Shown: positions 1 through 7,637 of the stretch, piece by piece | Position numbering within the stretch: position 1 is the stretch's first letter | Layout of the letters: every line of letters starts with the position of its first letter | Assembly: GCA_023485545.1 (NCBI GenBank) | Contig: JAMCZI010000030.1 | Location: forward strand, 1 to 47,064 | Direction of reading: 5' to 3' | Source of the DNA: Candidatus Martarchaeota archaeon | Lineage (GTDB): Archaea; Micrarchaeota; Micrarchaeia; Micrarchaeales; Micrarchaeaceae | Length of the DNA: 47,064 nt | Made by a program: the position numbers and the translations under genes | Notes under the pieces: model-generated | Database searches by the model: none | What the model saw: only the letters and a program-made list of their open reading frames with translations | What the model was told of the DNA's origin: nothing

Positions 1-492
1 AGATGAGATAAGAAGGCGCGATGGCACCGAAAGCGCAGTCACCTTCTCGTTTACAGAGGATATCAAAACTATAGCCCCGGTCGCAGAGCTGGTGTAGCTG
101 AGATTTGAAACCGTGAGCTTTATTGGGTATGTTCCAGATGCAGGAAAGATTGAAGAATTTACTGCGACGTAGTATTTTGCAGGGGTGGTGTTGATTGTTT
201 TGAGCGTTGCGACGTACTCGTGTAGAAGTGTCGAGTTGGGGTAGTATATGTCCAGCTTGCGGTTGAGGTTGTTGAGCGAGCATGGCTCCGATGTTGCAAT
301 CGTGTAGTTGACAGTAAAATTGCCGTAGTCTATATAACCGGATGACACATTTAAGGAAACGCTGAATGGGCAGTATACGGCAACGCTGGCGTTGAGTGAG
401 ACGGTACCGGTATAGGCGTTTGCATTCCCTGCGATGAGAATTGCCGCAAGAGCAGCAAACAGGAAAACGCCAATCTTATACAAAAATATCAC
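1..492 (-). CDS. Secreted Ig-like protein, partial (3' end outside window)
   Basis: Reading leftwards from a GTG at 492 the frame is open to the window edge (164 codons), so the C-terminus is missing. It opens with V-I-F-L-Y-K followed by a hydrophobic stretch (GVFLFAALAAILIAG) ending in ANA, a clear Sec signal peptide. The mature part is rich in Asn-X-Ser/Thr sequons (NAS, NVS, NFT, NYT, NST, NTT, NSS, NLS) and alternating beta-strand-like segments with two cysteines, as in archaeal surface proteins with Ig-like folds. A TATA box at 529-535 on this strand places transcription start near 506, so the in-frame GTG at 519 is too far upstream and 492 is preferred. No specific family is recognised. 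Confidence 0.7.
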   Translation of the reverse strand, partial: MIFLYKIGVFLFAALAAILIAGNANAYTGTVSLNASVAVYCPFSVSLNVSSGYIDYGNFTVNYTIATSEPCSLNNLNRKLDIYYPNSTLLHEYVATLKTINTTPAKYYVAVNSSIFPASGTYPIKLTVSNLSYTSSATGAIVLISSVNEKVTALSVPSRLLISS

Positions 493-528
493 TACTGCGG
501 CATTGAAAGGTTTGCACACAAACCTCGG

Positions 529-535
529 ATTTATA
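529..535 (-). promoter_or_regulatory. TATA box of the secreted protein
   Basis: TATAAAT read on the minus strand, centred near 532. The expected start is about 26 nt downstream, near 506, which gives a leader of about 14 nt before the GTG at 492. Confidence 0.5.
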
Positions 536-557
536 GTCAAATGAGTTAATAAAAAGC

Positions 558-565
558 TTTATATT
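558..565 (+). promoter_or_regulatory. TATA box of the YchF-like GTPase
   Basis: TTTATATT centred near 561 predicts a transcript start near 588. The ATG at 575 would then lie upstream of the RNA 5' end, which supports the downstream TTG start at 635. Confidence 0.5.
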
Positions 566-634
566 GCAGAAGCAATGGGTGCGCAGCACATACATTTATT
601 ATTCCGCTGCAGGACATATTTACCAGGAGATTAT

Positions 635-1801
635 TTGCTGGTAGGAATCATAGGCGCGCCGAACAAGGGAAAGAGCACGCTATTTTCTGCGCTTACGCTC
701 AACATGGTTGAGATAGCAGATTACCCGTTCACTACGATAAAGCCGAATTCAGGCGTGGCTTACGCCAGGAAGGAATGCCCGGAGGTTGAGCTCGGGACGA
801 AATGCAACCCGAGGAACGCACCGTGCGACAACGGGACGCGCATGCTGCCAGTTAACGTGATAGATGTTGCCGGGCTTGTCAGGGACGCGCATTCAGGCAA
901 GGGGATGGGAAACCAGTTCCTCAACGACCTTGCCGCGGCAGACGCTTTCATAATAGTGGTCGACGGGAGCGGAATGACGGATTCCAACGGCAATCCAGGA
1001 GAAGGAAACCCTGTCGACGATGTGGACATGGTGATCAACGAGCTTACAATGTGGCTCACCGACATAATCGGGCGCCACATGCCCGCGCTATCCAAGGCGA
1101 AGGACGGAGTTGAGGCGCTGAAGGGCGTGCTTACCGGGCTAAAGGTCTCAGGTGAGCAGATAGCCGATGCGATAGGCAAGTCGCACCTGACGAGCAGCAA
1201 CATCGGGTGGAGTGCAGCGGATATCGAGAAATTCGCCTCTGAGCTGCTTCATATCGCCAAGCCGTTCATTATAGCGTCCAACAAGACAGATGCGGCAAAA
1301 GACAAAGCGAAAACAGGCGCACTCGAGGCGAAATTCGGAGCTGACAGGATAGTGAGGACTTCTGCAGAGATGGAGCTCGCACTCAGGAAGGCCTCGAAGG
1401 CAGGGCTTGCAAGCTATGTTCCAGGGGCCAGGGACTTTTCGATCAGCGAATCCGCAAGCGGGGAGCAGAGGAAGGCGCTTGAATACATGCGCAGCTATGT
1501 TTCGCACGGCGGCACTGGCGTGCAGGAGCTCATAGACAAGGTTGTATTCGGGCTACTCGACAACGTCGTAGCGTATCCTGTTGAGGACGAGAACAAATAC
1601 TCGGACCATTTTGGCAACGTGCTGCCTGACGCCTATCTCATGAAGAAAGGCTCAACCGCGCTGGACCTTGCGGGAAGGATACACACGGACATAGCGAAAA
1701 GCATGCTGTACGCAATAGACGCGAAAAGGAAGATGCGCCTCGCCAAGGACTACGAGCTCAAGGGGAACGACGTAATAAAGATAGTGAGCGCGGCACGGTA
1801 G
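635..1801 (+). CDS. ychF: YchF/Obg-family redox-regulated GTPase/ATPase (archaeal type)
   Basis: Ribosome-associated P-loop NTPase of the Obg/YchF group (COG0012). Seen: Walker A GAPNKGKST at about residues 7-15, switch region with Y-P-F-T-T, G3 box DVAGLV, the G4 box NKTD around residue 214, and a C-terminal TGS-like domain containing the G-S-T-A-L-D-L-A segment. The frame is open from an ATG at 575, but homologues begin just before the L-V-G-I-I-G strand. A TTG at 635 has a GGAG at 626-629 five bases upstream, and the TATA box at 558-565 places the 5' end of the RNA after 575; hence the start chosen. The gene stands alone between the divergent secreted protein and Sec61-beta. Family is near certain; nucleotide preference is not visible. 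Confidence 0.9.
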   Translation: MLVGIIGAPNKGKSTLFSALTLNMVEIADYPFTTIKPNSGVAYARKECPEVELGTKCNPRNAPCDNGTRMLPVNVIDVAGLVRDAHSGKGMGNQFLNDLAAADAFIIVVDGSGMTDSNGNPGEGNPVDDVDMVINELTMWLTDIIGRHMPALSKAKDGVEALKGVLTGLKVSGEQIADAIGKSHLTSSNIGWSAADIEKFASELLHIAKPFIIASNKTDAAKDKAKTGALEAKFGADRIVRTSAEMELALRKASKAGLASYVPGARDFSISESASGEQRKALEYMRSYVSHGGTGVQELIDKVVFGLLDNVVAYPVEDENKYSDHFGNVLPDAYLMKKGSTALDLAGRIHTDIAKSMLYAIDAKRKMRLAKDYELKGNDVIKIVSAAR

Positions 1802-1815
1802 GGCTTCCAGAAACC

Positions 1816-1822
1816 TATAAAA
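1816..1822 (+). promoter_or_regulatory. TATA box, leaderless Sec61-beta promoter
   Basis: TATAAAA centred at 1819 lies 26 nt before the ATG at 1845, the geometry of a leaderless archaeal transcript. Confidence 0.55.
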
Positions 1823-1844
1823 GGTTTTTAGTCAAAACTCAAGC

Positions 1845-1997
1845 ATGGCGCTTTTCAGTCCACAGTCACAGGCAGGGGTAATGAGCTTCTACGACGCACC
1901 TTCAAAGGGCCCGAAGATCAACCCGAAAATACTGCTCATAGCGATATTCGCTTTCGCGGTAGTCATAGTGATAATAGACCACTTCATATACGTGTGA
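1845..1997 (+). CDS. Preprotein translocase subunit Sec61-beta (SecG)
   Basis: A 50-residue protein. Its cytosolic N-terminus contains the family signature S-Q-A-G-V-M-S-F-Y-D and G-P-K-I-N-P-K, followed by one C-terminal membrane helix (ILLIAIFAFAVVIVII). Length and layout match archaeal Sec61-beta, the small third subunit of the SecYE translocon in the cytoplasmic membrane. A TATA box exactly 26 nt upstream makes this a probable leaderless gene with its own promoter. It ends 12 nt before the convergent regulator's stop codon. Confidence 0.92.
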   Translation: MALFSPQSQAGVMSFYDAPSKGPKINPKILLIAIFAFAVVIVIIDHFIYV

Positions 1998-2009
1998 GAG
2001 CAGCTCTGC

Positions 2010-2867
2010 TCATGCGGCTTTGAACGAATCCTTTCTCCGTTCTACCACTTCGCCGCTCTCAGAGAGTATGTAGAGTATTGTCCTCACTCCGTCCTCGTCA
2101 ATCCCTATTTCTCCTGCTATCTCAGACACAGGCTTAGCCTTATCGCTTATCAAGCCCAGTATCTTGGACGCGTACTTGTTTATGTAGGAGCGCAGCGCGA
2201 CGTAGAATTTCCTGTTGAACGCCCTCGTTCCCAGGACAAGGCCCATGCGAATGCTCGTCTCCAGCATCGAAGAGAGGCGCTCAGCGTCCGGAGTGTTTGC
2301 TATGACGAGATAGCCCTGCGATTCCAGGAGCTCGGTGAAAGCGTCGTGCTCTGTCAGCTTTAGTATCCATTTCTTCGGCTGCGCCTCCTTTTGGGCGATG
2401 GGCTTTTCAGGCTCGGAGGGGCGCGCCTTCTGCTGCTTATCGGCAGTGGAGCGCTTTCCGTATAGGTACTTGTCGTAGACCCACTTTGCTATCCCGTACC
2501 GGAGTACCCCATCATCCTTCTTGTAGGTGTTTACTATCTTCCTTTTCTGCAGTTCAGAAAGCGTCTGCGCCATCCCAGGCTTTAGCGCCTTGGAGATGTT
2601 CTCACTCGTCCTCTCCGCGTAGCGTATGCTGTCGAGCACCTTTAGCACATCGAGCTCCTTCTCTGTGACCACTTCCTCTGGCGCGGCTGCGGGCTGCGGG
2701 CTGCTGCGCTGTCCGGAAGGCTGCTCCGCCGAGGGCTTCCCCTCTATTGCACTGAGCAGGTCGCTCTTCTTCGCGAATAGGAAGGACTTGACGTTGTACC
2801 TTATGAAATCCACCTCATCGCCCTCCTTTATGCCGAGGGAATTGATGACGTCGAACGGAAGGTTCAC
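2010..2867 (-). CDS. AbrB-like plus winged-helix DNA-binding protein
   Basis: From a GTG at 2867 the product is 285 aa. The N-terminus (N-L-P-F-D-V-I-N-S-L-G-I-K-E-G-D-E-V) is the second half of an AbrB/SpoVT swapped-hairpin domain. A Ser/Pro/Ala-rich linker (about 42-65), a first winged-helix-like region (about 70-125), a charged linker, a helical part and a second HTH near the C-terminus (K-P-V-S-E-I-A-G-E-I-G-I) follow. The missing first AbrB strand (V-Y-K-L-K-S-G) is encoded in frame immediately upstream, but between the preceding TAA at 2904-2906 and the GTG there is no ATG, GTG or TTG, only ATA codons, one of which directly follows the stop. The start is therefore uncertain and may be non-canonical. 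A transcription regulator is likely; its targets are unknown. Confidence 0.75.
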   Translation of the reverse strand: MNLPFDVINSLGIKEGDEVDFIRYNVKSFLFAKKSDLLSAIEGKPSAEQPSGQRSSPQPAAAPEEVVTEKELDVLKVLDSIRYAERTSENISKALKPGMAQTLSELQKRKIVNTYKKDDGVLRYGIAKWVYDKYLYGKRSTADKQQKARPSEPEKPIAQKEAQPKKWILKLTEHDAFTELLESQGYLVIANTPDAERLSSMLETSIRMGLVLGTRAFNRKFYVALRSYINKYASKILGLISDKAKPVSEIAGEIGIDEDGVRTILYILSESGEVVERRKDSFKAA

Positions 2868-2922
2868 TATTAGGCCGCTCTTGAGCTTGTATACCTTTGA
2901 TATTTAACCACCACAAGAAGTG

Positions 2923-2930
2923 TTTTAAAA
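2923..2930. promoter_or_regulatory. Palindromic TATA element shared by divergent genes
   Basis: TTTTAAAA is its own reverse complement, centred at 2926.5. It lies 26.5 nt before the nnr ATG (2953) and 23.5 nt from the ATA codon at 2903 on the other strand. One element could therefore serve both directions with leaderless transcripts. Confidence 0.45.
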
Positions 2931-2952
2931 CAATTAATAGATATTTTATAAC

Positions 2953-4485
2953 ATGGAAAGCTTAAAAGAGTTTTCAGCTTACACGAGAAAGAGCATGAGC
3001 GTCAGGTACTCTTATGCAGTGAGAAGGAACGCCATTGCTCTCGGCATGACCAGCGAGCTGCTTGTTGAGAACGCAGGAGAGGCAGTGTCGGATTCCATAA
3101 AGAGGAGGATGAAGGGCGACAGGGTCCTGATCGTGTGCGGCACGGGGGAGAAGGGTGCGATAGGGCTCGCCACTGCAAGGCACCTGTCCAGTTTTTGCGA
3201 CGTCAGGGTTGTGCTGCTCGCCGCTCGCGAAGAGGTAAAAAACTCTGCGACGAGGTTCAACCTCAAGATGCTGGACGGGCTGATAGAGGTTGAGGAAGCA
3301 ACAGAGGACAGCCCCGGCAGGCTGGCTGCAGCCCTGAAGTGGGCTGATGTAGTGCTCGAGGCGATAATAGGCATAGGTGCGCACGGCAGGATAACTGGAA
3401 TCGTGCAAAGGGCAATTCAGGAGATATCAAAATCAAAGAAGAGGGTCATCTCGATAGACATCCCTGCAGGGGTGAACGGCGATACTGGCGAGACCAACAC
3501 CTCATACATAAAGGCGGACGAGCTGCTCGCCTTCCACAAGCTGAAGAAGGGGATGGTTAACAGCAAAGCGGTGGGGAGCATAGTCCAGCTTGACGTAGGC
3601 ATACCACTTCTAGCAGAGCTAGCCGCAGGGCCTGGAGACTTTGAATACCTTGGAGTGGGAAGGGCGCTCGATTCGAACAAGTACAGCAACGGCAGCCTTC
3701 TGATAGTCGGTGGCAGCAAAAGTTATCGCGGAGCGCCGCTGATGGCGGGATTCGGCGCCAACGCTGCATACTCCGCCTTGCGTTCCGGGTCAGGATATGT
3801 GACTGTGGCTGTGCCGCATGAGGTAGCATATGGTTCGCTGGCGTCATATCCCGAGCTCATAGTCAAGGAGCTGCCAGGTGATGGCAGGGAGATTGCTGCT
3901 ACGATAGAGGGGATAAAGCACAACACCATCGTCGTAGGCCCGGGAATAGAAAGGGGCAAGATCGAGTTTGGCATGATCAACGAAGTTGTCAGGAAGGAAG
4001 CTTCGAAGAAAAATACAATAGTACTTGACGCTGGAGCCATGGACGTCGTCAAGGAGTACAAGAACATGCTCAACAGAAGGATGATACTGACTCCGCACGA
4101 CGGCGAATTCAGGGAGATTACTGGAATAAGGATCGCGGGGAAGAGCATCAGGGAGAGGATACACGCGGCAATAAATTTCGCCAAGGGAAGCAACTGCACG
4201 GTCGTGCTGAAGGGCCATAGGACCATCATAACAAATGGCGAGCGGCTTAAGATAAACATTGCGAAAAGCGCAGCGCTCGCGACAATGGGAACTGGCGACG
4301 TGCTTGACGGAATCATTGGCAGCTTCGCTGCTGCTACTGGCAAGGTATTCGAGAGCGCGGTGGCTGGAGTCTACATACATTCGCTCGCGGGTGACAAGCT
4401 TGCCGAGAGCATGGGTGACGGGGCCACAGCGCGCGACTTGATAGACGAGATACCGAAAGTGATAAAGGAGTTCAGGACGCTTTAG
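2953..4485 (+). CDS. nnr: Bifunctional NAD(P)HX epimerase / ADP-dependent NAD(P)HX dehydratase
   Basis: Repairs hydrated nicotinamide cofactors (NAD(P)HX): the N-terminal YjeF_N domain epimerises R- to S-NAD(P)HX and the C-terminal ribokinase-like domain dehydrates S-NAD(P)HX using ADP. Seen: a YjeF_N motif S-I-D-I-P-A-G-V-N-G-D-T-G in the first 215 residues, then from about residue 240 the dehydratase fold with G-G-S-K-S-Y-R-G-A-P, the T-P-H-D-G-E-F-R segment and the anion-hole motif G-T-G-D-V-L-D-G-I-I-G. The 510-aa length matches fused bacterial/archaeal Nnr. The ATG at 2953 lies 26 nt after the palindromic TATA, so it is probably leaderless. argS follows after 8 nt, suggesting a two-gene operon. 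Confidence 0.93.
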   Translation: MESLKEFSAYTRKSMSVRYSYAVRRNAIALGMTSELLVENAGEAVSDSIKRRMKGDRVLIVCGTGEKGAIGLATARHLSSFCDVRVVLLAAREEVKNSATRFNLKMLDGLIEVEEATEDSPGRLAAALKWADVVLEAIIGIGAHGRITGIVQRAIQEISKSKKRVISIDIPAGVNGDTGETNTSYIKADELLAFHKLKKGMVNSKAVGSIVQLDVGIPLLAELAAGPGDFEYLGVGRALDSNKYSNGSLLIVGGSKSYRGAPLMAGFGANAAYSALRSGSGYVTVAVPHEVAYGSLASYPELIVKELPGDGREIAATIEGIKHNTIVVGPGIERGKIEFGMINEVVRKEASKKNTIVLDAGAMDVVKEYKNMLNRRMILTPHDGEFREITGIRIAGKSIRERIHAAINFAKGSNCTVVLKGHRTIITNGERLKINIAKSAALATMGTGDVLDGIIGSFAAATGKVFESAVAGVYIHSLAGDKLAESMGDGATARDLIDEIPKVIKEFRTL

Positions 4486-4493
4486 TTGATTCG

Positions 4494-6356
4494 ATGGACG
4501 GCAATGCATATTCAAGGCTCATTGAAGCCGCAGAGGAGGCTATTTCGGACAGCGCGAGGAAGCTTGGATACGGAGAGGACGCAAAACCCTCGCTCGAAAG
4601 GTCGAAGATGTACGGGGAGTTCAGCTCTGCAATCGCGCTGAAGCTGGCGAAGAGGCTGAAGAGGAATCCGATGGAGATAGCGGAAGCTATAGCTTCAGGC
4701 ATGAAGCTTCCTGAATGGATAAGCAAGGCCAGCACGGAGAACGGCTTCATAAACCTGCACGTCGACAGGAAGAGGTTCGCTTCATCAGTGCTTGAGGAGG
4801 CGCTGAAGAGTCGGGAAAGGATAGTATCGTCGGACGATGGCGACGGAAAGCACATAATAATAGAATACCCCAGCGTGAACCCAAACAAGCCGTGGCATGT
4901 TGGGCATCTCAGGAATGCGGTGCTTGGGGACTGCCTTGCGAACCTCTACGCCAACAGCGGATATTCTGTGAGCAGGCAGGATTACATAGACGATATGGGC
5001 CTTCAGATGGTGATATCGATATGGGGAGTGATGAACCTGGGGCACACCCCAGACAAGAGGTACGACTTCTGGCTCGGCGAGGAGTACGTCGAGGCTAACC
5101 GCATAGTCGAGGAGAAGGGCATGAAGGAGGAGATATCGAAGCTCACGGCGAAGATAGAGCAGGATGGCACCTATGAATCGAAGTTCGCCAGAGAGGTTGC
5201 TGCGAGATGCGTGATGGCGCAGTATGAAACCGCGTTCGACTACGGCATGTACCATGATGTCCTTGTTTGGGAGAGCGATATCATAAGGGAGAAGCTGCTC
5301 GAGAAGGCTGTGTCGCTGCTCAAAGAAAGGGGATTCGCAAAGGTCGAGGCCGAAGGCAAGTATGCAGGCTGCCTCGTAGTAAACTTCTCTGACATAAAGG
5401 ACCTGCCGCCTGAGCTCTCTGGCATGAAGGAGAACGTCAAGGTGCTCCTCAGGAGCGATGGCAGCCCGACTTACGTGGCGAAGGACATAGCATTCCACAT
5501 GTGGAAGTTTGGCCTTCTCGAGAACACCTTCAAGTTTTCCACTTTCATTGAAAAGCAGCCGAACGGGAAGAGGCTGATCACAACTGCTGAAGACGGAGAG
5601 AAGATCGAGTTCAGGGCCGCAGACAGGGCGATAAACGTGATTGCGACTGAGCAGAGCTTCCCGCAGCTACTCGTAAGGCTTGCGTTCAAAGGCATAGGCA
5701 GGCCGGAGATATACGACAGGCTGTACCATCTCAGCTACGGAAGGGTGACGCTTGAGGAGGGTAGCCTGGCAGGGAGAAAGGGCGGCGGAAAGGATTACAA
5801 CGCAAAGAAGCTGCTAGACATCGCAGAGGAGAGAGCAGCTGCGCTGATAGGCAGCAGGTTCGAGATCGGCGATGATGAGAAGAAAAGGATAGCCCACGAC
5901 ACTGCGCTCGCAGCGATAAAGTTTGAGTTCCTCAGGATATCCCCAGAAAAAGAGATAGTCTTTTCGTGGGATAGGGCGATGAACTTCGAGGGCGGCTCAG
6001 GCCCGTATTCGCAGTACATGCACGCCAGGGCCGCCAGGATACTCACTTCTGCAGGGGAGCGCGGCGCCACTCCTGATTATGGTGCGCTGGAAGGCGAGCA
6101 TGACTTCAGGATGGTGATGCTTGTCGCACAGGCAGGGCAGGTGGCGCAGAAGGCTTGCAGCGAGAACAGGCCTAACGTGGTGTGCGACTACCTGAACGAA
6201 CTCTCTTCGGAATTCTCAAGTTTCTACGAAGCCTCCCCAGTGCTGAAGGCGGAGGAGGGAACCAAGGAGGCGAGGCTCAGGCTGGTCCAGGCGTTCGCGA
6301 ATGTGCAGGAAGCCATGCTCGCGCTGCTCGGCATACCCTGCCCTGAGAGGATGTAA
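4494..6356 (+). CDS. argS: Arginyl-tRNA synthetase (class I)
   Basis: Charges tRNA-Arg in the cytosol. Seen in its 620 residues: an N-terminal Add1-type domain, the HIGH-type signature H-V-G-H-L-R-N in the segment N-K-P-W-H-V-G-H, the catalytic core through A-T-E-Q-S-F-P-Q-L, the degenerate KMSK position L-A-G-R-K-G-G-G-K typical of ArgRS forms without a canonical KMSK, and a C-terminal DALR anticodon-binding domain beginning with G-P-Y-S-Q-Y-M-H-A-R. It starts 8 nt after nnr. The gene is followed 72 nt later by a tRNA-Arg gene, so the enzyme and one of its substrates are neighbours. Confidence 0.95.
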   Translation: MDGNAYSRLIEAAEEAISDSARKLGYGEDAKPSLERSKMYGEFSSAIALKLAKRLKRNPMEIAEAIASGMKLPEWISKASTENGFINLHVDRKRFASSVLEEALKSRERIVSSDDGDGKHIIIEYPSVNPNKPWHVGHLRNAVLGDCLANLYANSGYSVSRQDYIDDMGLQMVISIWGVMNLGHTPDKRYDFWLGEEYVEANRIVEEKGMKEEISKLTAKIEQDGTYESKFAREVAARCVMAQYETAFDYGMYHDVLVWESDIIREKLLEKAVSLLKERGFAKVEAEGKYAGCLVVNFSDIKDLPPELSGMKENVKVLLRSDGSPTYVAKDIAFHMWKFGLLENTFKFSTFIEKQPNGKRLITTAEDGEKIEFRAADRAINVIATEQSFPQLLVRLAFKGIGRPEIYDRLYHLSYGRVTLEEGSLAGRKGGGKDYNAKKLLDIAEERAAALIGSRFEIGDDEKKRIAHDTALAAIKFEFLRISPEKEIVFSWDRAMNFEGGSGPYSQYMHARAARILTSAGERGATPDYGALEGEHDFRMVMLVAQAGQVAQKACSENRPNVVCDYLNELSSEFSSFYEASPVLKAEEGTKEARLRLVQAFANVQEAMLALLGIPCPERM

Positions 6357-6428
6357 ACTTCGCTGCCATTACATGGTAACTAATAAATTATTTGGTGTAA
6401 TAAGTGTCTGTTGACTTACTGGTATGGC

Positions 6429-6536
6429 GGGCCCGTAGCTCAGCTTGGATAGAGCGGTACCCTCCTAAGGTAAAGGTCGCGGGTTCAAATTATGCTTGCG
6501 GAAGTCCGCAAAGATATGGAAATCCCGCCGGGCCCG
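6429..6536 (+). tRNA. tRNA-Arg(CCU) with a 33-nt T-loop intron
   Basis: Acceptor stem GGGCCCG (6429-6435) pairs with CGGGCCC (6529-6535), discriminator G at 6536. The D-arm GCTC/GAGC is intact. The anticodon loop CTCCTAA gives anticodon CCT. The T-stem GCGGG (6479-6483) pairs with CCCGC (6524-6528), but the T-loop TTCAAAT is interrupted by 33 extra bases holding a TTGCGG/CCGCAA hairpin. The AAAT repeat at both borders (6487-6490 and 6520-6523) leaves the splice point ambiguous by up to four bases. Pair 27-43 is G-A, a mismatch. Removing the insert leaves a 75-nt tRNA. CCA is not encoded. Confidence 0.88.
6490..6523 (+). other. Probable tRNA intron in the T-loop (33 nt)
   Basis: The insertion lies at about tRNA position 59/60. 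It folds into a hairpin with a 6-bp stem (6496-6501 with 6506-6511), extendable by a U-A-U/A-U-A helix (6491-6493 with 6514-6516) across a small internal loop. This resembles a relaxed bulge-helix-bulge. T-loop introns are known in some archaea, and the ARMAN-type splicing endonuclease is reported to tolerate relaxed substrates. Confidence 0.7.
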
Positions 6537-6558
6537 TACCAGAAAGAAAGTGATGTGA

Positions 6559-7629
6559 ATGGCGAAGACCACAAGAACCAACGGATCTGCTAAGGCAAAG
6601 GAACACGGAGAGCCGGTGTTCGTGGTAAAACGGGCTACCAAGTTCGGCGGCCTGGACTACATACACATATCGCTGATAATCCTGGTTGTCATACTCATAG
6701 GGCTTGCATTCGCACTGTCCACATACAAGGACAACGTTATCATAAAGAACTGCGAATACGGGATAGCCAACGCCACCTGCCTGCAGCCGACATACAACCA
6801 GAGTGACGCGATAGGCAGTGCGGAGCGGATCCTTGCGTCGTACTCGTCATCGACAGGGAGCATATCAATAGTGCCCTACTATTCGCTGGTGAACGAGTCG
6901 AAGGCAAGCTACATACCCTCTTCAAACAGCTGGCTCGTGGAATTCCCGTACGTGGACCCGCTTGACAACAACACTGTGTTCAACGCGAGCATGCTGCTCA
7001 ACGGCAGCACGCTCCAGCTCGAGGGCTCGTTCCTGGGTATACCTAGGCCAAAATCACTGACGCAGAACAAGGTAGTTGCTGAAGGCGCGATTGCAATAGA
7101 CGGCAAGACTGCATGCAACACGACCGAGCCGATACCTGTCTACTCAATAACTGATCCGTATGCGACCGGCTCACTGGGCTCGCTCGCTGACGGAATCAAC
7201 GCAAGCAGTAAGTTCGGGAACAAGATAAACGTCTCATACTATTTCATATACACGGATCCATCAATAGCGCTATACGGCAAGTACGGCATAGGCAAGACTC
7301 AAGCTCTTGGCGAATACCTCTTCTGCGCATCGAAGCAGCCAGGCAAGTTCGGCAACTTCACCTCTATAGTGAGGGGCGAGTTCAGCGGGACTCCGCTGCT
7401 CAACATAACGCTGAACGACACAGCAATAGAGGCAGGAATGAACATGAGCGAGTTCGGCAGCTGCCTTTCCAATTCGCCGATAGCTCTAGATTACCAGAGC
7501 AGGCTGGCAGCGTACTACAACGTGACACAGACGCCAACTTACATAGTTAACTGCAGGTACCAGACGCTTCCCGAAACTCTCGGAAACGCGATAAACTATT
7601 CGCTGGAGCACAACATTGCAAGCAAGTAG
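6559..7629 (+). CDS. Membrane-anchored DsbA-like thioredoxin-fold protein lacking CXXC
   Basis: A 356-aa protein with a short cytosolic N-terminus, one membrane helix (about residues 35-54) and a large outer domain with many N-X-S/T sequons. The C-terminal half follows the DsbA/DSBA-like layout: a strand with S-I-T-D-P-Y-A-T-G-S (196-205) where active enzymes have D-x-x-C-x-x-C, a helix Y-L-F-C-A-S-K-Q-P-G-K-F-G (253-265), a G-M-N-M-S-E-F-G-S-C-L segment, and the cis-proline loop T-P-T-Y-I-V-N-C (325-332). The redox cysteines are replaced by A202 and S205, so oxidoreductase activity is doubtful. It starts 22 nt after tRNA-Arg and is followed 8 nt later by the DUF460-like gene. It may act as a surface chaperone or scaffold. 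Confidence 0.72.
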   Translation: MAKTTRTNGSAKAKEHGEPVFVVKRATKFGGLDYIHISLIILVVILIGLAFALSTYKDNVIIKNCEYGIANATCLQPTYNQSDAIGSAERILASYSSSTGSISIVPYYSLVNESKASYIPSSNSWLVEFPYVDPLDNNTVFNASMLLNGSTLQLEGSFLGIPRPKSLTQNKVVAEGAIAIDGKTACNTTEPIPVYSITDPYATGSLGSLADGINASSKFGNKINVSYYFIYTDPSIALYGKYGIGKTQALGEYLFCASKQPGKFGNFTSIVRGEFSGTPLLNITLNDTAIEAGMNMSEFGSCLSNSPIALDYQSRLAAYYNVTQTPTYIVNCRYQTLPETLGNAINYSLEHNIASK

Positions 7630-7637
7630 GTGAAGCA

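Noticed and set aside
575-634. ATG 575 as the GTPase start
   Set aside because: It lies upstream of the predicted transcript start and adds 20 residues absent from the family; TTG 635 has a good ribosome site.
3723-4343. Long minus-strand open frame (206 codons) opposite nnr
   Set aside because: It lies wholly antisense to the well-supported dehydratase domain; composition is Ser/Pro/Leu-rich as expected for antisense of this codon usage, and no motif is present.
4785-5498. Minus-strand open frame (237 codons) opposite argS
   Set aside because: Antisense shadow of a conserved synthetase; no recognisable domain and no promoter or ribosome site.
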